Source: JABMNT01 sp048262255
GTDB taxonomy: Bacteria; Pseudomonadota; Alphaproteobacteria; Rhodospirillales; Casp-alpha2
Reading direction: 5' to 3'
DNA: 64,000 nucleotides
NCBI GenBank assembly: GCA_048262255.1
Contig: JBLXFH010000001.1
Location: forward strand, 1,302,001 to 1,366,000
Shown piece after piece: positions 36,431 to 44,818 of the stretch. A program made the translations under genes and the position numbers. The notes under the pieces are model-generated. The model saw only the letters and a list, made by a program, of their open reading frames with translations, had not been told where the DNA came from and made no database searches. Numbering within the stretch: position 1 is the first letter of the stretch; each line of letters opens with the position of its first letter.

Positions 36431-38221
36431 TTAATAAACCCGAGCCCGGGGCTCGATATATTTCACTTCATCGGTCAGGGTGTAGTCATGCACCGGACGA
36501 TAGCCCATGGTTACCTTACCGTTTTTGTCGATCCAGGCGAGCGAATGTTTCATCCAGTCCTTGTCGTCGCGATCCGGATAATCCTCATGGGCGTGAGCGC
36601 CACGGCTTTCATGGCGGGCCTCGCCAGAATAGAGCGTGGTGACGGCGCTGATCATCAGGTTTTCCAGCTCCAGACTTTCGACCAGATCGGAGTTCCAGAT
36701 CAATGAGGTGTCGGTGACGCTGATGTCGCTCATCTGTTTCCAGACCTCATCGATTTTTTCACAGCCCTCTTTGAGAACTTCCGAGGTCCGGAAAACGGCA
36801 GCATTATTTTGCATGGTGCGCTGCATATTCATGCGAATGTCAGCGGTTTTCGTGCCGCCCTTCGCATAACGGAAGCGATCGAGACGTTCCAGCGCCTGAT
36901 CGGCGCAACCCTTGCGGAAAGGACGAAGCGGATCGCCCGGCGTAATCAGTTCACGCGCCCGAATGGCCGCGGCGCGGCCAAAGACCACCAGATCGAGCAG
37001 CGAGTTGGTACCCAACCGGTTAGCGCCGTGGACGGAGGCCGAGGCGCATTCGCCGATCGCCATCAGACCGGGGACAACGGCGTCGGGATTGTCGGCGGTT
37101 GGCCGGAGCACTTCAGTTCTGTAATTGGTGGGAATACCGCCCATGTTGTAATGCACCGTCGGCAAAACGGGGATCGGCTCCTTGGTGGCATCAACGCCAG
37201 CGAAAATACGCGCTGATTCTGTAATCCCCGGGAGTCGCTTGTTTAGGGTTTCGGCACCCAGATGTTCCAGATGCAGGTTGATATGATCTTTTTCTGGGCC
37301 AACGCCGCGGCCTTCACGGATTTCAACGGTCATGGAGCGGCTGACCACATCGCGGCTGGCCAAATCCTTGGCCGTTGGCGCATAGCGTTCCATAAAGCGC
37401 TCGCCTTCGGAGTTGGTCAGATAACCACCTTCGCCGCGCGCACCTTCCGTAATCAGGCAGCCCGAACCGTAAATTCCGGTCGGATGAAACTGCACAAATT
37501 CCTGATCCTGCAGCGGCAATCCGGCGCGTGCGACCATGGCGTTACCGTCGCCGGTGCAGGTATGGGCAGAGGTGCATGAGAAGTACGAGCGGCCGGAACC
37601 GCCGGTGGCCATGACGACCATGTTGCCACGGAACACATGAATGGTGCCATCGTCCAGATTCCAGGCGACCACACCTTCGCAGGTGCCGTCTTCACCCATA
37701 ATCAGATCAAGCGCGATGTATTCTACATAAAATTCCGCATCATGACGCAGGCTTTGCTGATAGAGGGTATGAAGAATGGCATGACCGGTGCGGTCAGCGG
37801 CGGCACAGGCGCGCTGAACAGGGGCTTCGCCAAAGTTCCGCATATGGCCGCCGAAAGGGCGCTGATAAATTTTGCCTTGTTCGGTACGCGAAAACGGAAC
37901 GCCGTAATGCTCCAGTTCGACCACGGCTGGCACGGCTTCGCGGCACATATATTCAATAGCGTCCTGATCGCCCAGCCAGTCGGCACCCTTGACGGTGTCG
38001 TACATATGCCATTCCCAATGATCTTCCGCCATGTTGCCGAGGGCTGCACTGATGCCACCCTGCGCCGCAACGGTATGCGAACGGGTTGGAAATACTTTGG
38101 TGATACAGGCCGTTTTCAGGCCGGAGATGGCCATGCCAAAGGTGGCGCGCAAACCCGCACCGCCAGCGCCAACCACCACCACGTCATATTTATGGTCAAT
38201 AATTTCGTAAGCCGAGGACAT
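36431..38221 (-). CDS. sdhA: Succinate dehydrogenase flavoprotein subunit
   Basis: 596 residues. It oxidises succinate to fumarate at the membrane. FAD loop VGAGGAGLRA (17-26), covalent FAD histidine H49 (RSHTVAAQGG), catalytic region with GARGEGGYLTNSEGERFM and RSMTVEIREGRG, and the C-terminal RSRGAH-type motif (here HESRGAHAHEDYPDRDD). Normal length. It is four bases downstream of sdhD in the sdhCDAB operon. Confidence 0.97.
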   Translation of the reverse strand: MSSAYEIIDHKYDVVVVGAGGAGLRATFGMAISGLKTACITKVFPTRSHTVAAQGGISAALGNMAEDHWEWHMYDTVKGADWLGDQDAIEYMCREAVPAVVELEHYGVPFSRTEQGKIYQRPFGGHMRNFGEAPVQRACAAADRTGHAILHTLYQQSLRHDAEFYVEYIALDLIMGEDGTCEGVVAWNLDDGTIHVFRGNMVVMATGGSGRSYFSCTSAHTCTGDGNAMVARAGLPLQDQEFVQFHPTGIYGSGCLITEGARGEGGYLTNSEGERFMERYAPTAKDLASRDVVSRSMTVEIREGRGVGPEKDHINLHLEHLGAETLNKRLPGITESARIFAGVDATKEPIPVLPTVHYNMGGIPTNYRTEVLRPTADNPDAVVPGLMAIGECASASVHGANRLGTNSLLDLVVFGRAAAIRARELITPGDPLRPFRKGCADQALERLDRFRYAKGGTKTADIRMNMQRTMQNNAAVFRTSEVLKEGCEKIDEVWKQMSDISVTDTSLIWNSDLVESLELENLMISAVTTLYSGEARHESRGAHAHEDYPDRDDKDWMKHSLAWIDKNGKVTMGYRPVHDYTLTDEVKYIEPRARVY

Positions 38222-38225
38222 ATGC

Positions 38226-38609
38226 TTAGGAGCTCCCGAAGGTCAGCCGCAGGACGGCAAAAATACTGGATGCGCCAAAAAAGATGGCGGCAAATTTGAT
38301 GGAAATGAGCAAGGCCAGTTTTGGGCCTTCGCTGTGAATGTAATCTTCAACCACCACCTGAAGGCCCAACTGGGCATGATGGAACATGGCGATGATCAGC
38401 AAAATAAGCAGGATGGGATTGCCGTGCGTGGAGACCCAGGCGGTGAATTCCGCGTGGCTGGCGCCGGACATCTGAATGGCGGAATAGACAAACCACAGGG
38501 TCAGCGGGATCAGGGCGATGCCGGTTAGGCGCTGCATCCACCAATGGGCAACGCCGTCGTTGGTTGAGCCCAGCCCACGGGAGCGGCCAAGGTGCGATCT
38601 CATATCCAT
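38226..38609 (-). CDS. sdhD: Succinate dehydrogenase membrane anchor subunit
   Basis: 127 residues with three hydrophobic helices (about 28-48, 64-83, 97-121). Conserved H77/H78 and D89-Y90 (FHHAQLGLQVVVEDY) fit the heme and ubiquinone site. Its ATG overlaps the sdhC stop by one base. It anchors SdhAB to the membrane together with SdhC. Confidence 0.92.
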   Translation of the reverse strand: MDMRSHLGRSRGLGSTNDGVAHWWMQRLTGIALIPLTLWFVYSAIQMSGASHAEFTAWVSTHGNPILLILLIIAMFHHAQLGLQVVVEDYIHSEGPKLALLISIKFAAIFFGASSIFAVLRLTFGSS

Positions 38610-39004
38610 CAGGCGCCTCCTGCAATGGCATAACCAGCAAACCAGGTAACAACAGTGAGCACCAGCGCAAACAGGATCACAGCGACGCCGCTGGCGCGGA
38701 GTTGGGGAAGGCTAAAGCCGATACCGAAATCCCAGCCCAAATGGCGAAAGCCGTTGGCCAGATGGAAATAGAGGGAAAAGGTCAGACCAAAGAGGACCAG
38801 TTTTCCAAACAGGGACCCGATAAGGTCTTGCGCCATTTGGAACATTTGTGGACCGTATGTGGCCGATATAAGCCAGTGGGCCAAGACCAACGCGCCAAAA
38901 GCGAGAAAGACCCCGGTTGCCCGGTGGGTAATTGATAATACCGACGTGATTTGCGGCTTATATACTTGCAGATGCGGCGATAACGGCCGGTTTTGCGATG
39001 CCAT
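38609..39004 (-). CDS. sdhC: Succinate dehydrogenase cytochrome b556 subunit
   Basis: 131 residues and three membrane helices. Both family signatures are visible: RPLSPHLQVYKPQITSVLS-type (6-24) with THRATG (26-31), and SLYFHLANGFRHLGWD (77-92), which includes the likely heme ligand. It binds heme b and quinone with SdhD. First gene of the operon; the promoter candidate is about 60 bp upstream. Confidence 0.94.
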   Translation of the reverse strand: MASQNRPLSPHLQVYKPQITSVLSITHRATGVFLAFGALVLAHWLISATYGPQMFQMAQDLIGSLFGKLVLFGLTFSLYFHLANGFRHLGWDFGIGFSLPQLRASGVAVILFALVLTVVTWFAGYAIAGGA

Positions 39005-39063
39005 GGGATCAAGCCTTATCCATGTTGTGCGACGGCGTCATAACCCACGCCATTGATTGCTAA

Positions 39064-39092
39064 TTGGTATACATCTGCTCGTATGAAGTCAA
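39064..39092 (-). promoter_or_regulatory. Candidate sdhCDAB promoter
   Basis: The minus strand reads TTGACT-N17-TACCAA, ending about 60 bp before the sdhC ATG. The -35 is near consensus and the spacing optimal. It lies at the sdh-proximal end of the 858-bp gene-free region 39005-39862. Confidence 0.5.
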
Positions 39093-39155
39093 CGCATGCC
39101 GGTGTGCGTATGGGCGAAATTATTTGCAGGGCTGTCCATGGTGATGGAACATCTT

Positions 39156-39203
39156 TGTGGATAACGTGTGCGCATTATGTGGATAGTCGCCAAGTTACCC
39201 ACA
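39156..39203. promoter_or_regulatory. Cluster of three DnaA-box-like sites
   Basis: Within 48 bp: TGTGGATAA at 39156-39164 (a perfect TTATCCACA on the minus strand), TGTGGATAG at 39178-39186 (one mismatch), and TTACCCACA on the plus strand at 39195-39203 (one mismatch). They sit in an 858-bp non-coding region. DnaA binding is plausible; whether this is an origin, a titration site or a regulatory site for sdh cannot be decided here. Confidence 0.45.
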
Positions 39204-39524
39204 GATAATTTCACTTACCCCCGTCATTATTCATTGAACGGTTGCGACCATTTAAAGCATTCTTAGGCTGCATGAGTGAGTGCCGTGTTCGGACCGATGT
39301 TCGCTTAATCTGCTGCCCGAGGGTTGCTTTTAGGCTGCTGCGGTTTTCGAGGTCACGGTGTGATCACGCAACAGCCAGACGGTCATCGTTTTGCTTTGTG
39401 TGGTTTGACGGTTCGCAACAACATTGCCTTTGCCAAGGATGGTCTCTGCCCAGGGTGCATCATTGAAAAGGAAATGGCGGAACGTCAAAAAAAGCTTTCT
39501 TGTGTGCGGGGCCTGGCCGGCTCC

Positions 39525-39600
39525 AAGAGGCGTCAGATGGATGTGGTGTACGCCACGTCTCTAGGTTGGTTTCCCAGGACCTGCCTGTCTGACGCCTCTT
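39525..39600. ncRNA. Inverted-repeat element foldable into a three-way junction
   Basis: The arms AAGAGGCGTCAGA (39525-39537) and TCTGACGCCTCTT (39588-39600) are perfectly complementary over 13 bases. Between them lie two smaller hairpins. Read on the minus strand these are AGGT-CC-TGG-GAAA-CCA-ACCT, which has a GNRA-type GAAA tetraloop, and GTGG-CGTACA-CCAC. That gives a closing stem with two arms, as in riboswitches or structured small RNAs. The tetraloop favours the minus strand, toward sdhC, but strand and expression are unproven. No known family was recognised. A protein-binding palindrome or mobile-element remnant is the alternative. Confidence 0.35.
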
Positions 39601-39612
39601 CTCTTATCAAAG

Positions 39613-39625
39613 CCCCGAATCGGGG
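39613..39625. terminator. CCCCG-AAT-CGGGG hairpin
   Basis: A perfect 5-bp GC stem with a 3-base loop 12 bases to the right of the three-way-junction element. It has no strong U-run on either strand. It could end the 39863-41221 transcript or belong to the same structured RNA. Confidence 0.3.
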
Positions 39626-39862
39626 GCAACAAAAAATTTCGTTTTATCAGAGTGGCTTAGCAAAAACCTGAAAGCCGGGGATTTGATTTTCTCAAAGTAT
39701 TGAGTCGTATCAAAGGTTTATAGCAGCGGCATGTTTTTTGTGAGGTTCCCGATTTTTTTTCGTGTCAGGACCAAGTTCAGGCTGAAAAAAGCAGTGTTAT
39801 TAAAGGGAGCGTAAAGTTTTTACGCCGATTCGCGATGCGCCTTATAGGCTAGGATTGTCTGC

Positions 39863-41221
39863 TCACTTGATGTGGAGACATTTTTGAGGTGATGGCATCA
39901 TGCGTGGATCAAAACGGACCAGCATTTCATAAACCAGAAAACCAGACGTGTTCAGGCCTTCTGGACAAACCCCGTTTTGTGCCGCCTCATAGGTATCTGT
40001 AAGAACACCTTTGCCGTATTGCACGGGAAAGTCTTTGCCCGCGTACGTCAGGGATATGGAGTAGCCCAAGCTTGCTATGCCAATGAACAAAAATCCCGAG
40101 ACCCAAAGATTGAGTGTGTAAGAATACAGTCGGGAGGTGAGCAGTACGTTTAACCCGAAAATAAAATACACAAAAAGAAGAGGCAGAATTGCCATCCAGA
40201 ATCGGGGCTGAAAATCCGGCCAGTTCAATAAAATGCCGATCATCACAGCGACATGGATTTCGATGATGCCAATCTGTTTGCGCCGGTGCCAAAAACCGGC
40301 AATAACGATCACCAGCAATAATCCTCCAATGGCGATAACGGCCGGTTGGGGCAGCAGGGAAATGGCGCGGGATGGAAAATTAAAGAACAGCTGAAAAAAC
40401 ACGACCATTTTTTGGCTAAGCTGCGGGATCAGCAACTCAATATTGGAAAGCGGTCCGCGGAAAAGATAGCTCCAGTAAAGACTGGATTTGACGATCAGAT
40501 AGACGCCCCCTCCAAGTACCACTATCAAGACAGGGCCAAAGAGAAATATTTTTCTCCAGGTAAGTTTGTTTATCAGGTCTGAGATAGGCCGGTTGCGCAG
40601 GGCAGGATAAAGGGCGACAGCAACAGCAGGTAATAAACTGATGCCTGCCGTCCGTACCCAGATACTGAGGGCGCTGAAACCGGCAAACAGAAACCAATAG
40701 AAAATCCGTCGAGAAAGGGCGCCTTCAATTTCTATTCCACAGCGCAGGGCAAGCAGCGTCAGCGTAAAAAACAGAACCTCCGATTGGGGCAAAGCGGAAT
40801 ATTTGATGAAAACAAAACTCATAACGGTTAGCAGGCATATCAGCAACGCGAGCCCATTTGGAGCGGGGACAGCTTTTTTCAGCAAGCTGAAAAGAGCAAA
40901 AACTCCTATTATGATTATGCAGACATTGGCAAAGACGAGGCCAAACGCATTTGCCATCCCCGCTTTGTCGAGCACGGTCACAAAGGCGGCATAACCGGCT
41001 GGCAAGAACCCACGATGACCATTGATCAAAAACTCACCCATGTGGAGATAGCTATTGGCCATCGCCAAAAAACGGGCGCTATCGTTGTTAAGCCTTAACG
41101 GAGAGACCGTCTGGATGAAATAACCGACAGCGATAGCCGCCAAAACCGCAAGCAGCCACCTCAGCGGGACTTTTGCAACCCACCCGAAAGTCTGATTTTG
41201 AAGAGGTCCGGATGTGGTCAT
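39863..41221 (-). CDS. Multi-spanning membrane protein, glycosyltransferase-C-like
   Basis: 452 residues with about 11 hydrophobic segments. After the first membrane helix comes a periplasmic-type loop with an acidic residue (RLNNDSARFLAMANSYLHMG) and HRGFLPAGYAAFV. This layout resembles the first loop of PMT/ArnT-type GT-C glycosyltransferases, which use polyprenyl-phosphate sugars, but no diagnostic motif is certain. The start codon lies 15 bp after the mesaconyl-CoA hydratase stop, so it may be co-transcribed with it. A metabolic link is not obvious. Confidence 0.6.
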   Translation of the reverse strand: MTTSGPLQNQTFGWVAKVPLRWLLAVLAAIAVGYFIQTVSPLRLNNDSARFLAMANSYLHMGEFLINGHRGFLPAGYAAFVTVLDKAGMANAFGLVFANVCIIIIGVFALFSLLKKAVPAPNGLALLICLLTVMSFVFIKYSALPQSEVLFFTLTLLALRCGIEIEGALSRRIFYWFLFAGFSALSIWVRTAGISLLPAVAVALYPALRNRPISDLINKLTWRKIFLFGPVLIVVLGGGVYLIVKSSLYWSYLFRGPLSNIELLIPQLSQKMVVFFQLFFNFPSRAISLLPQPAVIAIGGLLLVIVIAGFWHRRKQIGIIEIHVAVMIGILLNWPDFQPRFWMAILPLLFVYFIFGLNVLLTSRLYSYTLNLWVSGFLFIGIASLGYSISLTYAGKDFPVQYGKGVLTDTYEAAQNGVCPEGLNTSGFLVYEMLVRFDPRMMPSPQKCLHIK

Positions 41222-41236
41222 CAGTATGAAACGGAC

Positions 41237-42301
41237 CTATGGCTTGGGGTGGCGCGGAATCAAAGCCCAGTAATCGACATCCAGCACGACATTTGCAAGA
41301 TATTTTCCGTCCGCATCCCGGTCAGCAAATATACCCGCATTCGTATTCTTCGTGGCGACGGTGCGGATGCGTAGCGCTCCAGCATCGGCCCGTTCAGGCA
41401 AGTCTGCTTTATCAATAATTTCCGACCAGGCGAAGATGGTGTCGCCAGCAAAGGTCGGGTTGGTGTGCGCGCCGCCATTAATCGCGGCGATTTTGAAAGC
41501 ATTGGCGAGGCCGTTGAAAGACAGGGCGCGGGCCATGCTGATGATATGTCCGCCATAAATCAGGCGCCGCCCGAAACGGCTGTTTTCCTGAGCGAACTGG
41601 TTGAAGTGGACCTTCGCCGTATTCTGGTAGAGCCGGGTCGCCATCATGTGTTCGGCTTCTTCAATGGTCATGCCGTCCACATGGTCAATTTTCTCGCCTA
41701 CGTCATAATCTTCGAACAGGTCCGTCGAGCCGGACAGGTCCGTATCGTAACCGCCAAGATCAAGCCCCGCCGGAACAATCAGATGCGCTGCCTCGACCGC
41801 CGATGGCAAATCAGGAACATCCGCCTCCGGTGCTATTGAGGCGTTATCGCGTTTGTTGACCATGACCCAGCGGATGTAGTCGACAACCAACTCGCCGTGT
41901 TGGTTGCGCCCCTGTGAGCGCACGTAAACCACGCCGGTTTTGCCATTGGAGTTCTCCTTCAGGCCAATCACCTGAGAGCGTGCAAAAAGCGTGTCTCCGG
42001 GATAAACCACAGCGCCAAATACGCCTCCCGCATAACCCAGGTTGGCAACCGCATTGATAGAGACATCCGGAACCGTCTTACCAAATACGATATGAAACAC
42101 CAGAAAGTCATCCACCGGTGCCGCTTCAAAGCCCATGTCCATGGCGATGGGTTCTGCCGAATTAGCAACAAAACGCGACCCGTAGAGCGCCGTATAGAGC
42201 GACACGTCGCCTTCGGTGATGGTCCGCGGTGTGGCATGGATCAATTCCTGACCCACATGAAAATCTTCAAAATAGTTACCCGATGCGGTTTTGAGGGTCA
42301 T
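41237..42301 (-). CDS. MaoC-family mesaconyl-CoA hydratase-like protein
   Basis: 354 residues with two hot-dog (MaoC) units: one near the N-terminus (NYFEDFHVGQELIHATPRT...) and one after about residue 190 (FEDYDVGEKIDHVDGMTIEE...). This double fold and length fit mesaconyl-CoA hydratase of the ethylmalonyl-CoA pathway and of glyoxylate-linked cycles, which interconverts mesaconyl-C1-CoA and beta-methylmalyl-CoA. It begins nine bases after the CoA-ester lyase that would cleave that product to glyoxylate and propionyl-CoA. The pair makes the assignment more convincing than sequence alone. Crotonyl-CoA carboxylase is not in the window. Confidence 0.8.
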   Translation of the reverse strand: MTLKTASGNYFEDFHVGQELIHATPRTITEGDVSLYTALYGSRFVANSAEPIAMDMGFEAAPVDDFLVFHIVFGKTVPDVSINAVANLGYAGGVFGAVVYPGDTLFARSQVIGLKENSNGKTGVVYVRSQGRNQHGELVVDYIRWVMVNKRDNASIAPEADVPDLPSAVEAAHLIVPAGLDLGGYDTDLSGSTDLFEDYDVGEKIDHVDGMTIEEAEHMMATRLYQNTAKVHFNQFAQENSRFGRRLIYGGHIISMARALSFNGLANAFKIAAINGGAHTNPTFAGDTIFAWSEIIDKADLPERADAGALRIRTVATKNTNAGIFADRDADGKYLANVVLDVDYWALIPRHPKP

Positions 42302-42310
42302 CTTCGTGTC

Positions 42311-43180
42311 CTATGCCTGCATGGCTTTGATGGCATCTGCCATGGCAACCAGCCGTTGGGCGCTTTCCACATGCAGGTTTTCTATCAGTTTGCCATCCAC
42401 AAGGACCACGCCCTTGCCTTCCTTTTCGGCCGCCTGATGGGCGGCGATAATGCGGTTTGACCAGTCCACGTCGTCTTGCGAGGGGGCGAAAACGTCATTC
42501 GCCATATCGATGGTTTTCGGGTGGATCAGGGTTTTGCCGTCCATGCCCAGTTGTTTGCCCTGTTCGCACGACGCGCGAAAGCCTTCGTCATCATCGAGGT
42601 CCAGGTGCACGCCATCAAGTACCGAAATGCCAGCCGCAGCGGCAGCCAGAATACAGATTTCCAGTGACGCCATAAACGGCATGCGATCGCGGGTGTGAGA
42701 TGCATTCAAATCTTTCGCCAGATCGGAGGTGCCCAGCACCAGTGCGCCAACGCGCGGGCTGGCAAAAGCAATCTCTTCTGCGTGCAGAATGCCCAAGGGG
42801 GTTTCCATCATGCACCAGACGGGCAGGTCCGCCGGGCCGCCGTTGGTGTCCAGAACCGTAAGGGCCTCATCAATCATCATTTTACTCTCGACTTTTGGCA
42901 ACAAGATGGCATCAGCGCCAATGGAAGCCATGGCTTTCAGATCATCCAGGCCCCATGCGCTGTCCAGGCCATTAACCCTTACAATCAACTCGCGCTGGCC
43001 ATAACCGCCTTGGCCTACAGCCTCGGCAATCTGCTGGCGGGCTGCTTCTTTGCTGTCGGGAGCCACGGCATCTTCGAGATCAAGAATAAGCCCATCGGCC
43101 TTCAGGCTGCGGCCTTTTTCAAGGGCGCGGGCGTTGGAGCCGGGCATGTAGAGAATGGATCGCCGGGGGCGGGTTTGCAT
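42311..43180 (-). CDS. HpcH/HpaI-family CoA-ester lyase (malyl-CoA lyase type)
   Basis: A 289-residue TIM-barrel of the citrate-lyase-beta/malyl-CoA-lyase family. Conserved: RRSILYMPGSNARALEKG, DGLILDLEDAVAPD (29-42), R68, and the metal ligands E126 (METPLG) and D153 (LGTSDLAKD). Its substrate is probably malyl- or beta-methylmalyl-CoA, given the hydratase next to it. A (3S)-malyl-CoA thioesterase is the main alternative, since that sister enzyme has similar length. It is first in a three-gene unit with the hydratase and a membrane protein. Confidence 0.82.
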   Translation of the reverse strand: MQTRPRRSILYMPGSNARALEKGRSLKADGLILDLEDAVAPDSKEAARQQIAEAVGQGGYGQRELIVRVNGLDSAWGLDDLKAMASIGADAILLPKVESKMMIDEALTVLDTNGGPADLPVWCMMETPLGILHAEEIAFASPRVGALVLGTSDLAKDLNASHTRDRMPFMASLEICILAAAAAGISVLDGVHLDLDDDEGFRASCEQGKQLGMDGKTLIHPKTIDMANDVFAPSQDDVDWSNRIIAAHQAAEKEGKGVVLVDGKLIENLHVESAQRLVAMADAIKAMQA

Positions 43181-43369
43181 GACACAGCACTCTTTCGCAG
43201 TTGCACAATATCAGTTGTGGACCCTACAATTTTGTGGGCGGATATGGCAAGGTCTACTAGGGCAGTTGTCGATATCTGAATCGGCCTAAGTTTATTAGAG
43301 ACCCAGATACCTTTATTTTTACGACTTCTAAATAGGAATTGATGGTCGCATACCGAACCTGCATATGGA

Positions 43370-44572
43370 TTACTTGTTTAGTCTTTTCAGTAAGGCGTCC
43401 CAGACTGGACTAGGAAGGCTATCCTCAGGCGGTCTGTCATGGGGGCGAAATAGGGCTTGCAGAGCGACAATGCGTTCTTCCGTTGCTGCATTTTTTTCGA
43501 ATTCAAGTGCTTTGAAGGTTTTTACCATGGCAATGCGTTCTTCAGCATCGTCAGCCATTGCCTCATTTGTTCGATACCGTCGAGCGGTGATTTGTAAAAC
43601 CCAGACTACAATTAGAGCTGGGGTTCCGTATGCAAAAATTGAAAGTGGGAGATTATTGTTCCAAGTTTCAGGTATGCTAGCTGACAATAATGGATAAATT
43701 TGGGTAAGTCCCCAGATACCAAGGCCGCCCACAAGAGCGAAAAGAACCAATGAAAAATGTGCTCGTTTACGATTTGTGGTACTTTTAGTTGTCCAGTAGT
43801 TCTCCGATGCTGATAACTCCATGTCTGTAGTGAAAGCCTGTTCAATCGAGCCCATTTTTTCTTGGTGGCTTTCGTAGCTTTTGTCAAAAGCGTCAAGCGC
43901 TTTCAAAGCCCGCCGGAATAATTTTCGACGGTAAAGATTGTTCGCGACGATGTCATTTTCCCAATGAGAATTAAATGTTGCTAGGCTTTTGTGATAGCCA
44001 TTTTCTTGTGCATCACGCATATCTTCCCATTTGGCTTTTGCAGATTCGAGGGATTTAATATTGCTGGCCGTAAGTGCTTTCGGGTTGCGTTTAGCAATCT
44101 CAACGTCGATATGACCTTGGATATATTCACTTATTCGTTGGATGTGCCCGGTTTGAACTTGGCTAGTGGTTTCTTGTTCAAGCCAGATAAATGCTGCAAC
44201 AGGTTTTGACTTTGCAAGTTCGCAAATTTGCTTTCCAAGCACTGATTCAGAACTCAGATAATTTCTCTGTTTACTATATTGGATGATTTGGGTCTTGATT
44301 TCGTCCCATTTGTTTTGGAGGAACGCTGAGTCTGTATTTTGCACGAATTGTTTGGCAAGACTAAGAATGTGTAAAGATTTTTGGCTGATCTGATGGGCCG
44401 GATTTTGCTGATTGTGGGGTTTTGTCGGGTCAGTTTCTTTCTGAAATTCAGTCCATATCTCCTTTTCCTTTTCTGCCCAACTCACAATCTGCTCAATCGT
44501 TTTAAAAGTACGCTTTCGGTACTTTCTAAAATCAACAGTAATCGGTTCCGGGGAAATCGTTTCGTCAGCCAT
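43370..44572 (-). CDS. DUF6161-like protein with two C-terminal membrane segments
   Basis: 400 residues. A hydrophilic, helix- and coiled-coil-rich N-terminal part (about 1-265), two hydrophobic segments (about 272-296 and 308-330), and a cytosolic-looking tail with EERIAMVKTFKALEFEKNAATEERIVALQALFRP. The tail, 'ERI...TFKAL...ER..ALQALFRP', is what I recognise from DUF6161 proteins. That assignment is from memory and moderate. The gene is AT-rich against its neighbours (25 of 60 G+C at 44281-44340 versus 34 of 60 at 42901-42960). It stands alone with gene-free flanks, consistent with horizontal acquisition. The function is unknown. Confidence 0.7.
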   Translation of the reverse strand: MADETISPEPITVDFRKYRKRTFKTIEQIVSWAEKEKEIWTEFQKETDPTKPHNQQNPAHQISQKSLHILSLAKQFVQNTDSAFLQNKWDEIKTQIIQYSKQRNYLSSESVLGKQICELAKSKPVAAFIWLEQETTSQVQTGHIQRISEYIQGHIDVEIAKRNPKALTASNIKSLESAKAKWEDMRDAQENGYHKSLATFNSHWENDIVANNLYRRKLFRRALKALDAFDKSYESHQEKMGSIEQAFTTDMELSASENYWTTKSTTNRKRAHFSLVLFALVGGLGIWGLTQIYPLLSASIPETWNNNLPLSIFAYGTPALIVVWVLQITARRYRTNEAMADDAEERIAMVKTFKALEFEKNAATEERIVALQALFRPHDRPPEDSLPSPVWDALLKRLNK

Positions 44573-44768
44573 GCTGGAGTCTTCCTGTAGTTCGATTGTC
44601 AGATTATTAACAATAGGAGGAAGTCTATCATAAATTGTTTGATGGCAAAGAAAACACGGTTAAATTTCTCATTGCGAGAACTGTGGTGCCGATAGAAAAA
44701 CGGTCAGTTTTTAATTTTTTATTTAGGTGATGAAAATTGGTATCAGAATAAGAAAATGCATGAAAGCA

Positions 44769-44818
44769 GCTTAAGCGATCGCCCCGAACTTTAAATCCGG
44801 GGCGACGAAACCTTAAGC
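44769..44818 (-). terminator. Long hairpin at the end of asd
   Basis: Nested arms GCTTAAG (44769-44775) with CTTAAGC (44812-44818), and TCGCCCC (44779-44785) with GGGGCGA (44799-44805). It overlaps the asd stop codon. A U-run is lacking on the minus strand, so termination strength is uncertain. It separates asd from the AT-rich gap 44573-44768, where nothing else was seen. Confidence 0.55.

Noticed and set aside
39324..39671. A 115-codon plus-strand frame in the gap before sdhC
   Set aside because: Its end runs through the 39525-39600 inverted repeat, the start has no convincing ribosome site and the product has no recognisable features. The structural element explains the DNA better.
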